NCBI GenBank assembly: GCA_024636395.1
Contig: JAGXHD010000206.1
Coordinates: 1 to 15,157 of the forward strand
DNA: 15,157 bases
Origin: Sulfitobacter sp.
GTDB lineage: Bacteria > Pseudomonadota > Alphaproteobacteria > Rhodobacterales > Rhodobacteraceae
Direction: 5' to 3'
This document shows positions 1-9,100 of the stretch, in pieces. The notes beneath the pieces were generated by a model. It saw nothing but the letters and a program-made list of their open reading frames with translations, searched no databases and had not been told where the DNA came from. Each line of letters begins with the position of its first letter. Position 1 is the stretch's first letter. Made by a program: the position numbers and the translations under genes.

Positions 1-2756
1 ACGCCAACGACATCGTCATCACCGAGATCAACACCGCCCTTTTCCCGATCATCACCGCCATACTGTCCGGCCCCGTGCCGGAGCGGACCTTGAACAATCT
101 GGCGGAGCAGCTTCAGGACGGGATCGAGGGCGTCGAGGGAGTGCTGGAAGCCGAAATTGGTGGCCAGCGGTTCGAGTTTCTCGAAGTGCTCATCGACCCG
201 ACCGTGTTCCAGACCTACAACCTGTCATTTGATGAGTTAATCGGGCAGATCCAGCGCAACAATCGCCTCATTGCCGCGGGCGCGATCGAGACGGGCTCGG
301 GACGCATCGTGCTCAAGGTGCCCGGTCTGATCGAGGATCTGGAAGATGTCATGGCGATGCCCGTCAAGGTGCGCGGCAATGCCGTGGTGACCTTTGCCGA
401 TGTGGCCACGATCCGGCGCACCTTCGAGGACCCCAGCTCGTTCGCGCGGATCAACGGCCAGCCTGCCTTGGCGCTTGAGGTCACAAAACGCTCGGGCGCG
501 AACATCATCGACACCGTCGATGCGGTCAAAGCCGTAGTGGAAGATCTGCGCACAGACTGGCCCGATAGTGTCGAGATCACCTACCTTCAGGATCAGAGCA
601 AGCAGGTCAAGGATATGCTCAGTGATCTGGAGGCCAATGTGATCGCTGCGGTGATCCTCGTCATGATCGTGATCGTGCTGGCCCTCGGCACACGCTCCGC
701 GATCCTCGTGGGCCTGTCGATCCCCGGTGCCTTTCTGGCGGGTGTTATCGCCCTGTGGTCTTTTGGCTTTACCATGAACATCGTGGTGCTGTTTTCGCTG
801 ATCCTCGTGGTCGGCATGCTGGTCGACGGCGCCATCGTCACGACCGAGTTGGCCGACCGCAAGCTCCAGGAGGGTGTGGCCCCCAAGGAGGCCTATGCCT
901 ATGCGGCCAAACGGATGTCCTGGCCCATCATCGCCTCCACCGCCACGACCCTCAGCGTATTTTTCCCGCTGTTGTTCTGGACCGGCATGGTCGGCGAGTT
1001 CATGAAATTCCTGCCCATTACCGTAATCCTGACGCTCACCGCATCGCTTTTCATGGCACTGATTTTCATACCAGTTGTGGGCGGGCTCATCGGCAAGCGT
1101 CAGCCCCAGACCGACAAGGCGAAGGCCGCCCTTCACGCCGCCGAATTCGGCGATCCGCGCGATATGGGCGGATTTACAGGCGGCTACGTCCGCGTGCTCG
1201 AGGCGGCGATCCTGCGTCCGGGGGCGACGCTTCTGCTGGCCATCGCTCTGCTTCTGGGCGGCTTCGGCATGTACGGCGCCTTCGGCAAGGGGGTTAGTTT
1301 TTTCCCCTCGGTCGAGCCTGATTTCATGCAAGTACAGGTCCGCGCGCGCGACAACTTCTCGATCTTCGAGCGTGATGCGCTGGTGCGCGCCGTGGAGGAC
1401 CGCCTGCTCGGTTACGACGAGATCGCCAGCATTTACGCCCGCTCGCTGATGAGTGCGGGTCAGGGCGACGAGGAAACCATCGGCACGCTCCAGCTGGAGT
1501 TGACGCCCTGGGACACGCGCCGCACGGCCGCAGAGATCGGCGAGGACATCCGCGAGAGCGTCTCGGACATCGCCGGGATCGACGTGCAGGTGCAAACCGA
1601 AAGCGGTGGCCCTTCGTCAGGCAAGCCCGTAAATTTACAGATCACCGCCCGCAACCCCGACGTTCAGGGTCAGGCTGTGGAGCAGATCCGCGAGATCATG
1701 GACGGCATCGGGGGCTTTACCGATGTGACCGATACGCGGCCTGTGCCCGGTGTCGAGGTCTCCATTCTTGTGGACCGTGCGGAGGCCGCGCGCTTCGGCG
1801 CGGACGTGAGCCTGCTCGGCCAGGCCGTGCAATTGCTGACCCAGGGGATTACCGTCGCAGATTACCGCCCCGACGATGTTGATGGATCACTAGATATTCG
1901 CGTACGCTTCCCGCGCGAGGAGCGGTCTCTGTCGGAGCTGGCAGGGCTGCGGGTGCCGACCACATCCGGCCTCGTGCCGATCTCCAATTTCGTGACGTTC
2001 ACCCCCTCGGAACGTACCGGCGTGATCCGCCGCATCGACGAAAAGCGCGTAACGACGATCGAGGCGAATGTCGCCCCCGGTGTGCTCGTGAACGATCAGG
2101 TGGTGGCGCTGACAACCGCGCTTGAGCGGGCGGACTTGCCTGAGGGCGTCGCCTACAGCTTTGCAGGAGAGGCGGAGGACCAGCAGGAAAGCATGATCTT
2201 TCTGGTCAGCGCCTTCGCTGCTGCGATTTTCATGATGTTCGTGATCCTCGTGATCCAGTTCAACAATTTCTTCCAGGCCTTCGTGGTGATGAGCGCGATC
2301 GTCTTTTCCGTCGCCGGCGTGCTTCTGGGCCTGCTCATTACGGGGCGACCCTTTGGTGTCGTCATGGGGGGGATTGGTGTGATCGCGCTGGCGGGGATCG
2401 TGGTCAACAACAACATCGTGCTGATCGACACCTACAACGATCTCAAGAAATCTGGGCAATCACCGCTCGAGGCTGCCCTACGCACCGGCGCGCAACGTCT
2501 ACGCCCCGTCATCTTGACATCCGTCACGACCGCTCTGGGTTTGATGCCGATGGTCATCGGGGTCAATCTCAACTTCTTCACCCGCGAGATCGTCTATGGC
2601 GCGCCCTCGACCCAGTGGTGGACAGAGCTTTCCTCGGCGATTGCAGGCGGGCTTGTGGTGGCGACGATCCTCACGCTGATCGTCACGCCTGCCATGCTCA
2701 TGCTGGGGGAGCGTAAAAGGCACCGGTCTGCGGAGCAAACCGTTCCGGCAGAGTGA
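1..2756 (+). CDS. RND-family efflux permease, C-terminal ~917 residues (5'-truncated by window)
   Basis: This is an inner-membrane proton-driven RND (HAE1/AcrB-like) efflux pump subunit. The frame is already open at base 3 and reads ANDIVITEINTALFPIITA before any start codon. The in-frame GTG at 75 is therefore internal, and the true start lies upstream of the window. About 917 residues are visible against roughly 1030-1050 for the family, so some 120 N-terminal residues (TM1 and the start of the first porter loop) are missing. Visible features are a periplasmic porter segment (NGQPALALEVTKRSG), the TM2-TM6 cluster with the TM4 motif GMLVDGAIVTTE around visible residue 275 carrying the conserved proton-relay Asp, a second periplasmic half, and a C-terminal TM8-TM12 block including PVILTSVTTALGLMPMVIG. 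No membrane-fusion partner is visible; it would be expected upstream. It ends 19 bp from the convergent transglutaminase gene. The family is clear; the drug or solute is not. Confidence 0.95.
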   Translation, partial: ANDIVITEINTALFPIITAILSGPVPERTLNNLAEQLQDGIEGVEGVLEAEIGGQRFEFLEVLIDPTVFQTYNLSFDELIGQIQRNNRLIAAGAIETGSGRIVLKVPGLIEDLEDVMAMPVKVRGNAVVTFADVATIRRTFEDPSSFARINGQPALALEVTKRSGANIIDTVDAVKAVVEDLRTDWPDSVEITYLQDQSKQVKDMLSDLEANVIAAVILVMIVIVLALGTRSAILVGLSIPGAFLAGVIALWSFGFTMNIVVLFSLILVVGMLVDGAIVTTELADRKLQEGVAPKEAYAYAAKRMSWPIIASTATTLSVFFPLLFWTGMVGEFMKFLPITVILTLTASLFMALIFIPVVGGLIGKRQPQTDKAKAALHAAEFGDPRDMGGFTGGYVRVLEAAILRPGATLLLAIALLLGGFGMYGAFGKGVSFFPSVEPDFMQVQVRARDNFSIFERDALVRAVEDRLLGYDEIASIYARSLMSAGQGDEETIGTLQLELTPWDTRRTAAEIGEDIRESVSDIAGIDVQVQTESGGPSSGKPVNLQITARNPDVQGQAVEQIREIMDGIGGFTDVTDTRPVPGVEVSILVDRAEAARFGADVSLLGQAVQLLTQGITVADYRPDDVDGSLDIRVRFPREERSLSELAGLRVPTTSGLVPISNFVTFTPSERTGVIRRIDEKRVTTIEANVAPGVLVNDQVVALTTALERADLPEGVAYSFAGEAEDQQESMIFLVSAFAAAIFMMFVILVIQFNNFFQAFVVMSAIVFSVAGVLLGLLITGRPFGVVMGGIGVIALAGIVVNNNIVLIDTYNDLKKSGQSPLEAALRTGAQRLRPVILTSVTTALGLMPMVIGVNLNFFTREIVYGAPSTQWWTELSSAIAGGLVVATILTLIVTPAMLMLGERKRHRSAEQTVPAE

Positions 2757-2775
2757 TTAGCGGCGCCGAAAGTGC

Positions 2776-3576
2776 CTATTGCTGCTGGACCTGCACCGTC
2801 ACGCTCATCGTCTCGAGCGCGCTGCCCATGCGCATTCCGGATATGGGCGCGGCCTCCTTGGAGTCGCGCCCCGTCGCTACCCTGACATACCGCTCGTCCG
2901 GCGAGATGCCGTTGGACACGTCGAAAGCAACCCAGCCCAGACTGTCGATATGCGCTTCCGCCCATGCGTGTGTCGCGTCCTGATCGATCTGGTCGTCCAT
3001 CATCAGATAGCCGCTAACGTAGCGCGCGGGGATCCCCGCATGGCGCAGGGTCGCAATGAAAATCTGCGCATGGTCCTGACACACACCGCCACCGGCTTTC
3101 AGTGCCTGCTCAGCCGTGGTGGTCACATCCGTGGCCGCCTGTCCGTAGGGGACAGCATCAAGTATCGCGTGCGACAGCGCATGCAGCTCATCGAGTGATC
3201 CGGACGTATCCGTGATCATTTTCGCCAGACGAACGATGCCCGGACCGGCCTGCGTGCGCGGGGTGGGTTGCAGGAAATGCCACAGCGGCACACAGCCGTA
3301 AATCGTACCATAAATCCCGTCCGAAGAATGGGTCTCTACTTCCCCCGCGACGATCAGCTCGATCGCATCGGCGCTTTCCTGCGCCTGAATGAGCATGCAC
3401 TGGTTCTGGAACTGGTCGAGGAATGCCAGCTCCTCCACTCCGCCATTCACCTCGACCGCCCAATTGTTTACGGTCTGATGCTTGTCGGTACCGGGTTTCA
3501 GCCGTACCTGTTGCAGCCCGTAGATCACGGGCGCATCGTAGGCGTATTTCGTGGTATGCCTGATCCTGAGCTTCAT
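2776..3576 (-). CDS. transglutaminase-like cysteine protein (first of three in the locus)
   Basis: This 266-residue protein has the bacterial transglutaminase-like layout: an N-terminal beta domain opening MKLRIRHTTKYAYDAP, then the papain-like core. The apparent catalytic triad is Cys166 (GGGVCQDHA), His203 (THAWAEA) and Asp219 (WVAFDVSNG). The C-terminal block VRVATGRDSKEAAPISG is typical of this family. It has no signal peptide or membrane segment, so it is predicted cytoplasmic. It is the last gene of a minus-strand operon after the ATP-grasp and alpha-E genes. The ATG lies 9 bp after the alpha-E stop, with a G-rich Shine-Dalgarno-like run (bases 3582-3587) overlapping that stop, which suggests coupled translation. 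Family members may act as amidases/peptidases or acyl transferases; the substrate is unknown. The fold and triad are secure, the role is inferred from the neighbours. Confidence 0.93.
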   Translation of the reverse strand: MKLRIRHTTKYAYDAPVIYGLQQVRLKPGTDKHQTVNNWAVEVNGGVEELAFLDQFQNQCMLIQAQESADAIELIVAGEVETHSSDGIYGTIYGCVPLWHFLQPTPRTQAGPGIVRLAKMITDTSGSLDELHALSHAILDAVPYGQAATDVTTTAEQALKAGGGVCQDHAQIFIATLRHAGIPARYVSGYLMMDDQIDQDATHAWAEAHIDSLGWVAFDVSNGISPDERYVRVATGRDSKEAAPISGMRMGSALETMSVTVQVQQQ

Positions 3577-3585
3577 GCGCGCCCC

Positions 3586-4527
3586 CTATCCATTGAACCG
3601 GTAGTCCTGTTCGATCTGCGCACCGATGGCATTGTTGCTGCGTATGAACGTGACGATGAATTGATGCAGACCCTCGTCGAATATAGTCTCGATGTTATGG
3701 GCGCGCAGCTTGCTCAATTGTGCGTCGATCATATCATGGGAAGTCTTGCGCGTGCCGTAATCCTTGGCGAGATAGCCAAGGTTTTCCTCGATTATCCTGC
3801 TCGCGAAGTACAGCGAGCGCGGGAAGCGTGTGTCGAGGATCAGGAACGCGGCAATCCCCGAGGACGTCATCTCCCCCTCGCCAAGCCAGCGGAACGACCG
3901 GTGCGCGGAGACAGACCGCAGGATCGTTTCCCACTGCACATTGTCCAGTTGCGAGCCCACAAAGCTGGCTGACGGCAGCAATGTATAATACTTCACGTCG
4001 ATGATCCGCGCCGTGTTGTCTGCCCGCTCCAAGGCGGTGCCGATCTGAGCGAAATCATAAATGTCGTTACGCAGCATCGTGCCATGCAATGCGCCCCGCA
4101 CCAGCGCGCTGTGACGGCGGATTTCTCCCAGAACGGACGGCAATTCAGTATCTCGCACAGGTCGCTTGAGCGCGTCTTTCATGGCCATCCAGTTTTCGTT
4201 CACCGCTTCCCAGACCTCGGTCGTCAGAGCGGTGCGGACCATCCGCGCATTGGTGCGAGCGTTCTCGATCCCGTTCATCACGCTGGAGGGGTTTTTCGGA
4301 TCCCGCAGGAGAAAATCGACGACATGCTCAGCGGTATAATTTTCATATATCGCGTCGTACCCGCTACGCACCCCGGCAGTCGAGACCACCGATCTCCAGT
4401 CGGATATCGTATCGGTCGAACGGGTCAGCGCGATGCGAGAGCCCGCCTCGATCAAGCGCGCGGTGTTTTCACTCCGCTCCAGAAATCGGAACATCCAGTA
4501 GAGGCCCCCTGCGGTTTTGCCCAGCAT
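3586..4527 (-). CDS. alpha-E domain protein (DUF403)
   Basis: This 313-residue, mostly alpha-helical protein begins MLGKTAGGLYWMFRFLERSE, the diagnostic N-terminus of the alpha-E family. A second, related helical motif, ERADNTARIIDVKYYTLLP, occurs in the middle, suggesting an internally repeated helical fold. No enzymatic motif is visible. In the known gene neighbourhood this family almost always follows or is fused to a permuted ATP-grasp protein, so it is presumed to be a partner or scaffold of that ligase. Here its ATG lies only 3 bp past the ATP-grasp stop. Its Shine-Dalgarno GGAGG (complement of bases 4536-4540) lies inside the end of the upstream gene. Identification is by motif and context; the biochemical role of the family is not established. 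Confidence 0.93.
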   Translation of the reverse strand: MLGKTAGGLYWMFRFLERSENTARLIEAGSRIALTRSTDTISDWRSVVSTAGVRSGYDAIYENYTAEHVVDFLLRDPKNPSSVMNGIENARTNARMVRTALTTEVWEAVNENWMAMKDALKRPVRDTELPSVLGEIRRHSALVRGALHGTMLRNDIYDFAQIGTALERADNTARIIDVKYYTLLPSASFVGSQLDNVQWETILRSVSAHRSFRWLGEGEMTSSGIAAFLILDTRFPRSLYFASRIIEENLGYLAKDYGTRKTSHDMIDAQLSKLRAHNIETIFDEGLHQFIVTFIRSNNAIGAQIEQDYRFNG

Positions 4528-4530
4528 GGT

Positions 4531-5958
4531 CTAGTCCTCCAGAACCCAGGTGTCTTTGGTTCCGCCACCCTGGCTCGAGTTGACGACCAAAGACCCGTTT
4601 TTGAGGGCAACGCGGGTGAGCCCGCCCGGTGTGATGTCGATCCCCTCAGGAGAGACGAGCACGAAAGGGCGCAAATCAACATGCCGCGGCGACAGCCCCT
4701 TTTTCACGAAGATCGGCACCGTCGAGAGAGACAGTGTCGGCTGCGCGATGTAATTGGCGGGGTTCGCCTTGAGCTTTTCCGCAAAGACAGCGATCTCTTT
4801 CTTGCTCGCCGCAGGGCCCACCAACATGCCGTATCCGCCAGAGCCATGCACTTCTTTCACGACAAGCTCCGCGAGGTTTTCCAACACGTATTTCAACGTG
4901 TCGGCCTCTGAACAGCGATAGGTCGTCACATTTTTCAGGATCGCCTGCTCTCCCGTATAGAACTCGACGATTTCGGGCATGTAGGAATAGAGCGCCTTGT
5001 CGTCCGCGATACCGGTGCCCGGTGCATTGGCGATCGTGATGTTGCCCGCGCGGTACACATCCATGATGCCCGGCACGCCCAGCATGGACTCCGGCTTGAA
5101 ATTCAGCGGGTCGAGGTAGTCATCGTCCACGCGGCGGTAGAGAACGTCGATTACCTTGTAGCCCTGCGTGGTGCGCATCGCGATATGGCCGTCCACCACG
5201 CGCAGGTCGTGCCCCTCGACCAGTTCGACACCCATCTGGTCGGCGAGAAACGAATGCTCGAAATATGCGGAGTTGTGGATACCTGGCGTCAAAATCGCCA
5301 CGGTGCATTTATCGCTGCAATTGCGCGGCGCACAAGCGGCAAGCGAGCGCTTGAGGTTCTTGGGATAGTCGCTGACCGGCTTCACCTTATTCTGGCTGAA
5401 CAACTCCGGAAACATCTGAAGCATCGTCTCGCGGTTCTCCAGCATGTAGGACACGCCGGAGGGCGTCCGCGCGTTGTCCTCCAGAACAAAGAAATCATCC
5501 TCACCGGTGCGCACGATATCCGTGCCAACGATATGGGTGTAGACGTTTCCGGGCGGGCTGAAGCCCATCATCTGGGGCAGAAAGGCTGCGTTGTTGGCGA
5601 TAAGATTGACTGGCACGATACCCGCGCGCAAGATCTCCTGACGGTTATAAATATCGTGCAGGAACATGTTGATTGCACGGACCCGCTGCTCAATACCGCG
5701 CGACAGCTTGGTCCATTCGCGGTTCGAGATGATACGAGGTACCAGATCGAACGGGATCAAACGTTCCTGCGCTGCGGCCTGGCCGTAGACATTGAAGGTG
5801 ATGCCCGTACGCCTGAAAAACGCCTCCGCTTCTTTGGCCTTCTTGCCGAGGCGGGAAGGATCCTCGTTTGAAAACCATTGCTGGTAGGCGCTATAGGGGG
5901 CGCGCACGCCGCTCTGCGGCAAAAGCATCTCGTCGAAAGGGTCAAATCGTGTTTCCAT
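4531..5958 (-). CDS. circularly permuted ATP-grasp type 2 family protein (DUF407-like, putative peptide/amide ligase)
   Basis: This 475-residue protein belongs to the circularly permuted ATP-grasp family, predicted ATP-dependent carboxylate-amine ligases. Recognisable blocks are DFFVLEDNARTPSGVSYMLENR-like residues 155-176, the DVLYRRVDDDYLDPL segment (271-285), NAPGTGIADDKA (311-321), the glycine-rich VVKEVHGSGGYGMLVGP (366-382, probably nucleotide-binding), HVDLRPFVL (426-434) and the C-terminal SSQGGGTKDTWVL (461-473). I chose the ATG at 5958 (METRFDPFDEML). The frame can be extended to a TTG at 6000, but that adds 14 residues of unconvincing sequence. Neither start has a strong Shine-Dalgarno. 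It is the first gene of the operon with alpha-E and transglutaminase and is divergent from the DUF2126 fusion. Family assignment is firm; the ligated substrates are unknown. Confidence 0.94.
   Translation of the reverse strand: METRFDPFDEMLLPQSGVRAPYSAYQQWFSNEDPSRLGKKAKEAEAFFRRTGITFNVYGQAAAQERLIPFDLVPRIISNREWTKLSRGIEQRVRAINMFLHDIYNRQEILRAGIVPVNLIANNAAFLPQMMGFSPPGNVYTHIVGTDIVRTGEDDFFVLEDNARTPSGVSYMLENRETMLQMFPELFSQNKVKPVSDYPKNLKRSLAACAPRNCSDKCTVAILTPGIHNSAYFEHSFLADQMGVELVEGHDLRVVDGHIAMRTTQGYKVIDVLYRRVDDDYLDPLNFKPESMLGVPGIMDVYRAGNITIANAPGTGIADDKALYSYMPEIVEFYTGEQAILKNVTTYRCSEADTLKYVLENLAELVVKEVHGSGGYGMLVGPAASKKEIAVFAEKLKANPANYIAQPTLSLSTVPIFVKKGLSPRHVDLRPFVLVSPEGIDITPGGLTRVALKNGSLVVNSSQGGGTKDTWVLED
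4536..4540 (-). promoter_or_regulatory. Shine-Dalgarno of the alpha-E gene, inside the ATP-grasp coding end
   Basis: The minus strand reads GGAGG here, with 8 bases before the ATG at 4527. The site lies within the last codons of the ATP-grasp gene, just before its TAG stop. Ribosomes finishing the ATP-grasp gene would deliver directly to the alpha-E start, supporting stoichiometric co-expression. Confidence 0.75.
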
Positions 5959-6166
5959 TGCCCGAACGTATCTGGTTTCGGGCGGACTGCAACGCGTCAA
6001 ATGAAGGGAGCCATCTGGCGGTCGTTCTGGCTTGGATGAGGTGACTGTTTTTTAATCAGACGCTTGGATGAGCCATCTTTCCAGATTTCAGCTGTTGCAT
6101 CCCGCCACAAACAACTGACACTCCTCCCCTAGCACGTTTCGAGGACGGAATTCAGGAGACCGCGCA
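5959..6166. promoter_or_regulatory. divergent intergenic control region with short direct repeats
   Basis: These 208 bp separate the two divergent arms of the amidoligase locus and must hold both promoters. The 11-mer GCTTGGATGAG occurs at 6030-6040 and 6062-6072 (32-bp period, about three helical turns). The 9-mer GAGCCATCT occurs at 6008-6016 and 6070-6078. The first copy of the latter lies in a small palindrome, GCCA-TC-TGGC (6010-6019). I see no convincing sigma-70 -35/-10 pair on either strand. The repeats look like candidate regulator sites shared by both arms. Confidence 0.5.
6154..6158 (+). promoter_or_regulatory. Shine-Dalgarno that decides the TTG start of the transglutaminase-DUF2126 gene
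   Basis: AGGAG lies 8 bases before the TTG at 6167. No in-frame ATG or GTG lies nearby upstream, and the protein read from this TTG (SITASIYHLTHYKYDRP) starts exactly where transglutaminase-family N-termini do, so the TTG is taken as the start. Confidence 0.75.
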
Positions 6167-9100
6167 TTGTCGATCACAGCAAGCATCTATCACCTCACGC
6201 ACTACAAATACGACCGTCCGGTGACCTTGGGCCCGCAAACCATCCGTTTGCGACCGGCACCCCACTCGCGCACCCGCGTGATTTCGCACAGCCTGAAAGT
6301 CTCGCCCTCAGCGCATTTTGTGAACCACCAGCAGGATCCCTACGGCAACTGGCTCGCGCGGCTGATTTTTCCTGAGCCAGTCCGCGAATTCAAGATCGAG
6401 GTGGATCTGGTCGCCGATATGTCCGTGTACAATCCGTTCGATTTTTTCGTTGAGGACAGCGCCAAAGAGTTCCCGCTTACCTATGACGACGATATCGCCC
6501 CCGATCTGAGCATTTACCTGCGCACTGATCCCGTAGGCCCGCTGTTGCAGGCCTTCATGGGAACGATATCGCGCGCACCGATGGTGACGATCGATTTTCT
6601 GGTGATGCTCAACAGCCGCCTCGCCTCCGAGATCAACTATGAGATCCGGATGGAGCCAGGTGTGCAGACCGCAGAGACCACACTCGGCCGCGCCGCCGGA
6701 TCATGCCGCGATACGAGCTGGCTCTTGGTGCAAATACTGCGCAATCTGGGCCTCGCGGCCCGCTTCGTCTCCGGCTATCTGATCCAGCTCAAGCCCGATC
6801 TGGTGGCCCTCGACGGCCCGGCAGGCACCGATAAGGATTTCACCGATCTGCATGCTTGGGTCGAGGTGTATCTGCCCGGCGCGGGCTGGGTCGGCCTTGA
6901 CCCGACCTCGGGGCTGCTGGCGGGCGAAAGCCATATCCCACTGGCCGCCACGCCGCACTATCGCCATGCCGCCCCTATTTCGGGCGTGGCAAGCTCCGCG
7001 AATGTCGAGTTCTCCTTCGACATGCAGGTGACCCGCACAGCCGAGCATCCACGCATCACCAAACCGTTTTCGGATGACGCATGGGAGGCGCTCAACACGC
7101 TGGGCAAGGCCGTGGACAAACGCCTCAATGCGGGCGATGTGCGCCTGACCATGGGCGGGGAGCCGACATTTGTCTCCATCGATGATTTCGAGAGTGACGA
7201 ATGGAATTCCGACGCCGTCGGCCCGACCAAACGGGGCCTTGCCGACACCCTGATGCGCCGCTTGCAGGGCAAATTCTCTTCAGGCGGTTTGCTGCACTAC
7301 GGGCAAGGCAAATGGTATCCCGGCGAGACGCTGCCGCGCTGGACCTTCTCGCTCTACTGGCGCAAGGACGGTCAGCCAATATGGCACGACCCAGACCTGC
7401 TGGCGCGTGAGGATACGAACGAAGATGTGGGGCCGGATGATGCGCAAGCGCTTTTGAACGGGATCGCAACTGCGCTCGAAGTACCCCGCGAAAACGTCTT
7501 GTCCGCCTTTGAGGATCCCGCCGAGTGGATCATCAAGGAGGGCAACCTGCCCGCTAACGTGACGCCAGAAAATTCGAAACTCGCCGATCCCGAGGAGCGC
7601 GCGCGGATTGCAAAAGTATTCGAGCGGGGCCTGAGCACGCCTGCGGGCTACGTGCTGCCTGTGCAACGCTGGCAGGCGCGCGCACACAGCCGCTGGATGT
7701 CGGAGGTTTGGGAGTTGCGGCGCGGAAAGGTATTTCTTGTCTCCGGTGACAGCCCCGTGGGCTACCGTTTGCCGTTGGGGACGCTGCCACATATTCCCAA
7801 AAGCGACTATCCCTTCATCAACCCGCAGGACCCGACGGAGACGCGCGGCCCCCTCGCTCCCGCGGTTCAGCCAGAGTCTCTGCCCAAGGAGCAATCCGTT
7901 GCCTACCGCACAGAAGCAACCGCCGGTCAGGAACAGGTCGAGCAGACGCTCGGTGATCTCGATGGCCGTGTGCGGACCGCCATTTCGGTAGAGCCCCGCG
8001 ATGGGCGGCTGTGCGTTTTCCTGCCCCCCGTCGAGACCCTCGAGGATTATCTGGAGCTCATCTCGGCAGTCGAGACATCGGCAAAAAGCATCGGCCGCAA
8101 GGTTTTGATCGAGGGTTATGCCCCGCCACATGATCCCCGCGTAGAAGTCATGCGGATCGCACCCGATCCCGGTGTGCTCGAAGTGAACGTTCATCCCGCC
8201 GCCAGCTGGGAAGACTGTGTCGAGACGACGCAGACGGTGTATGAGGAAGCGCGGCAATGCCGCCTTGGAGCGGATAAGTTCATGACAGATGGCCGCCACA
8301 CCGGCACCGGCGGCGGCAACCACGTGGTCGTGGGTGGAGCGACCCCGACGGACAGCCCCTTCCTGCGCCGTCCCGATTTGCTGAAAAGCCTGATCTTGTT
8401 CTGGCAACGCCACCCCAGTCTATCCTACCTCTTCTCCGGCACTTTCGTCGGGCCAACATCACAAGCACCCCGCATCGACGAGGCGCGCCATGATGTGCTC
8501 TACGAGCTTGAAATCGCACTGGATCAGATCTGGCCACCGACGCAGGACACGCCACCGCCCCCGTGGCTGACGGACCGTTTGCTGCGCAATGCACTGATCG
8601 ATGTGACCGGGAATACCCACCGTACCGAAATCTGCATCGACAAGCTTTACTCACCCGATGGCCCCACCGGCCGTTTGGGGCTGGTGGAGTTCCGCGGCTT
8701 CGAAATGCCCCCCAACCCACGGATGAGCCTTGCACAACAGCTGCTTATACGTGCGATCATCCTGCGGTGCTGGGAGAACCCTATTTCAGGCAATCTGACC
8801 CGCTGGGGCACCACATTGCACGACCGCTTCATGCTGCCCGCTTTCATCTGGGAAGATTTCATCGATGTTCTTGCTGATCTCAAAGCCCATGATCTGACCC
8901 TTGATCCCGCATGGTTCAAAGCGCAGGCGGAGTTCCGGTTCCCCTTCTGTGGCGAGGTGACCTACGAGGGCGTCACACTCGAAGTTCGGCAGGCGCTGGA
9001 GCCTTGGCATGTGCTGGGCGAGACAGGGGCGATTGGCGGCACCGTGCGCTACACCGACAGCTCATCAGAGCGGGTGCAGGTCACACTGAGTGCGCCTAAC

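Noticed and set aside
75..77. GTG at 75 as the start of the RND gene
   Set aside because: The frame is open and matches RND sequence from base 3, so the GTG is internal.
237..1595. 452-residue minus-strand open frame under the RND gene
   Set aside because: It lies fully antisense to a clear RND permease, with a His/Asp/Arg-rich composition typical of GC-rich shadow frames and no family motif.
4084..4911. 275-residue plus-strand open frame across the alpha-E/ATP-grasp junction
   Set aside because: It spans two recognised minus-strand genes and their coupled junction, with shadow-type composition.
5959..6000. 14-residue TTG-initiated extension of the ATP-grasp protein
   Set aside because: Weak start codon and atypical residues; the METRFDPFDE start fits the family better.
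7280..8413. 377-residue minus-strand open frame inside the DUF2126 region
   Set aside because: Antisense to a confidently recognised coding region; low-complexity composition, no recognisable domain and no ribosome site seen.
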